Of a stretch of 64,000 nt of DNA, positions 62,860 through 64,000 are shown one piece after another. The stretch covers positions 186,001-250,000 of the forward strand of contig JAJDZV010000007.1 in assembly GCA_022824465.1 (NCBI GenBank). Reading direction: 5' to 3'. Origin of the DNA: Anaerolineae bacterium. GTDB taxonomy: Bacteria > Chloroflexota > Anaerolineae > Aggregatilineales > Phototrophicaceae. Every line of letters begins with the position of its first letter. Position 1 is the stretch's first letter. The translations under genes were made by a program, and so were the position numbers. The notes below the pieces were generated by a model. That model did not search any database. It worked only from the letters and a program-made list of their open reading frames with translations, and was not told the origin of the DNA.

Positions 62860-63261
62860 CGCCTATCCGTTTCTGTTGCTGAGATTCAGCGACTTAGTCT
62901 AGCAGATCGACATATGCAAGACCAGCAGAGTCTTGTCGCGGCGTTGCTCTCAATCCTGGCGCCCGCTGGCGGCGATGCCGTCCACGAACCTGAGCTGCGG
63001 CCAAGCGTGGCGGTCGACGATTACGTAGCGTAAGCGTTCCGCGAGGTCGGCGTTGAAGACATTGTCGATCCAAGAATTCTCTATTCGCGCGCGTCAGATG
63101 CCCGGGAAGAGCGCGGATGAAGGTATCAGACATGGCGCCAGCATCTGCGGACGGTTGTCTTTCGACAGGGATTGCCATCCGCGCCATCGCCAAAGCGCGG
63201 CTGACCATTGGTTAGCGGCTGACAAATGAGTTTATTAACTGGCGCAACCCGCCAGCGCGCT
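62860..63261. other. Intergenic region with a possible gene remnant
   Basis: No complete gene. On the minus strand 62950-63093 encodes a fragment with coding character (NSWIDNVFNADLAERLRYVIVD, ending ASGRQD and a stop). An in-frame TGA lies directly upstream at 63094-63096, so this is probably the tail of a decayed gene; the family is not recognised. The rest holds no tRNA or terminator. Confidence 0.35.
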
Positions 63262-63290
63262 TTGCATCAAATCGCCGAAGTTGTTATCAT
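63262..63290 (+). promoter_or_regulatory. Promoter for the oligopeptide-binding protein gene
   Basis: TTGCAT (63262-63267), a 17-base spacer and TATCAT (63285-63290), one mismatch from the -10 consensus. The start codon at 63391 is about 100 bases downstream, leaving a long leader in which no known riboswitch is recognised. Confidence 0.5.
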
Positions 63291-63390
63291 GTTCTTGCGC
63301 AAGGCGCAGGTTATCTCAGGTGGAAGTTGTCTTCCATTGCTTGCGCGCTTGCGCGGTCACCGGAGTCAAGATAGTAGAGGAGTTAAAGAG

Positions 63391-64000
63391 ATGCTGCGTT
63401 ATCTATTCACTACAATCGTCGTTTTGCTCACGCTTCTTATGTTCGGCGCTTTTGGTTTTGCGCAGGACATGATGTACCAGGAAGCGCCGATGCTGGCGGA
63501 GCAGGTCGCCGCCGGAGAACTGCCGCCGGTGGCAGATCGCCTTCCGCACAATCCCTTGGTTGTGACGCCGCTTAATGAAATCGGCACTTACGGCGGCACC
63601 CTGCGCCGGGGTACAGCCGCGCTCATCACCTACATGACCTACAATATGACTTATGAGCCGCTCGTGCGCTGGAATACGCCGGTTTCCGGAGAAGGTCCCA
63701 TCCAGCCTAATCTCGCCGAAAGCTGGTCATCCAATGACGACCAGACGGTTTGGACAGTCAATCTGCGCCAAGGGGTCAAGTGGTCGGACGGCGAAGACTT
63801 TACCGCCGAGGATGTGCTCTTCCTCTGGTACGACAATTCGCTCAACGAAAGCGTCACGGGCTTTGGCATTGGCGTGACCTATCAGAATGGCGCGCCGCCG
63901 CAACTGGAAGCGACTGATGACTACACGCTGGTCTTCACCTATCAAGACCCGTACCCGCTGTTTTCCGAAACCCAAGCGTCGCTGCGCAACATCGCGCTGC
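63391..64000 (+). CDS. ABC transporter substrate-binding protein, family 5 (3' end outside window)
   Basis: 203 residues visible. Signal peptide MLRYLFTTIVVLLTLLMFGAFGFAQ, cleavage likely after AQ near residue 25. The mature start is QEAPMLAEQVAAGELPPVADRLP, a segment seen in the long (about 600-residue) family-5 receptors, with PLVVTPLNEIGTYGGTLRRG. Core motifs follow: NLAESWSSNDDQTVWTVNLRQGVKWSDGE and FTAEDVLFLW. The frame is open to base 64000. AGAGGAG lies 9 bases before the ATG. Permease genes probably follow beyond the window. Confidence 0.9.
   Translation, partial: MLRYLFTTIVVLLTLLMFGAFGFAQDMMYQEAPMLAEQVAAGELPPVADRLPHNPLVVTPLNEIGTYGGTLRRGTAALITYMTYNMTYEPLVRWNTPVSGEGPIQPNLAESWSSNDDQTVWTVNLRQGVKWSDGEDFTAEDVLFLWYDNSLNESVTGFGIGVTYQNGAPPQLEATDDYTLVFTYQDPYPLFSETQASLRNIAL

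Noticed and set aside
1..64000. CRISPR arrays, rRNA and tRNA genes
   Set aside because: I found no regular direct repeats, no rRNA core motifs and no cloverleaf with the GTTC T-arm. The GGTTCGCAA near 17390 does not pair into an arm.

Overview
The window reads as a chromosomal segment of a GC-rich, free-living bacterium. My best guess is a Chloroflexota (Anaerolineae-like) genome. This is inferred from the mix of DppABCDF-type importers, LysM-glycosidase and USP-DUF389 proteins, an ABC-F protein, a short SerA with an AGXT-type partner and many accessory sugar-acid enzymes. No rRNA or tRNA gene is present to settle it. Good Shine-Dalgarno sequences (GGAGG/AGGAG), ATGA overlaps and TGn-TAnaaT-like -10 boxes are common.

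Layout. 1-3066 (minus): a MalEFG-type sugar importer, with its last permease cut by the window edge. 3067-3483: a divergent control region with TTTCG-type operator candidates. 3484-17203 (plus): one long catabolic operon made of a DeoR regulator, a BtpA-family protein, two tandem eIF2B/MtnA-fold proteins, an M29 aminopeptidase, a complete DppABCDF importer, an FGGY kinase, two tandem SnoaL-like proteins and an alpha/beta hydrolase. This is the most coherent unexplained pathway in the window. 17204-18814: a decayed region with a truncated tyrosine recombinase.

18859-25036: a large secreted/membrane protein, an ABC-2 type ATPase, IolB, and a LysM x3-glycosidase. 25220-31073 (mostly minus): small conserved proteins, a degenerate metallo-beta-lactamase, an ABC-F ATPase, a PLD-family protein and a PfkB-type kinase. 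31271-37171: phosphatase, SDR, a haem c-copper monooxygenase fusion, an ECF-like sigma factor and FtsH.

37334-38689 is a tandem TIR pair (one DUF1883-TIR). 38720-41957 is an orphan OppDF pair with a glycosidase-like gene and a duplicated oppF tail. 42242-49833 holds GDP-fucose synthase, NDK, an ImmA/IrrE + DUF4411 (PIN) pair, a TlpA-like thioredoxin, a pteridine-reductase-like SDR, YitT, MetA and a hydrolase. 49894-58757 holds a VOC protein, USP-DUF389, an ankyrin protein, threonine dehydratase-like and IolE-like genes, an AGXT/SerA serine pair and Uma2.

58823-64000 holds a ManD-type enolase-superfamily enzyme, a DNA methyltransferase fused to an Mrr-like nuclease domain and carrying a G10 tract (possible phase variation), a small amber-interrupted membrane ORF, an FAH-family hydrolase and the start of another oligopeptide-binding protein. 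The strongest candidates for something new are the BtpA/eIF2B-like/M29/Dpp/FGGY operon, the G10-containing methyltransferase-nuclease fusion and the tandem TIR genes.
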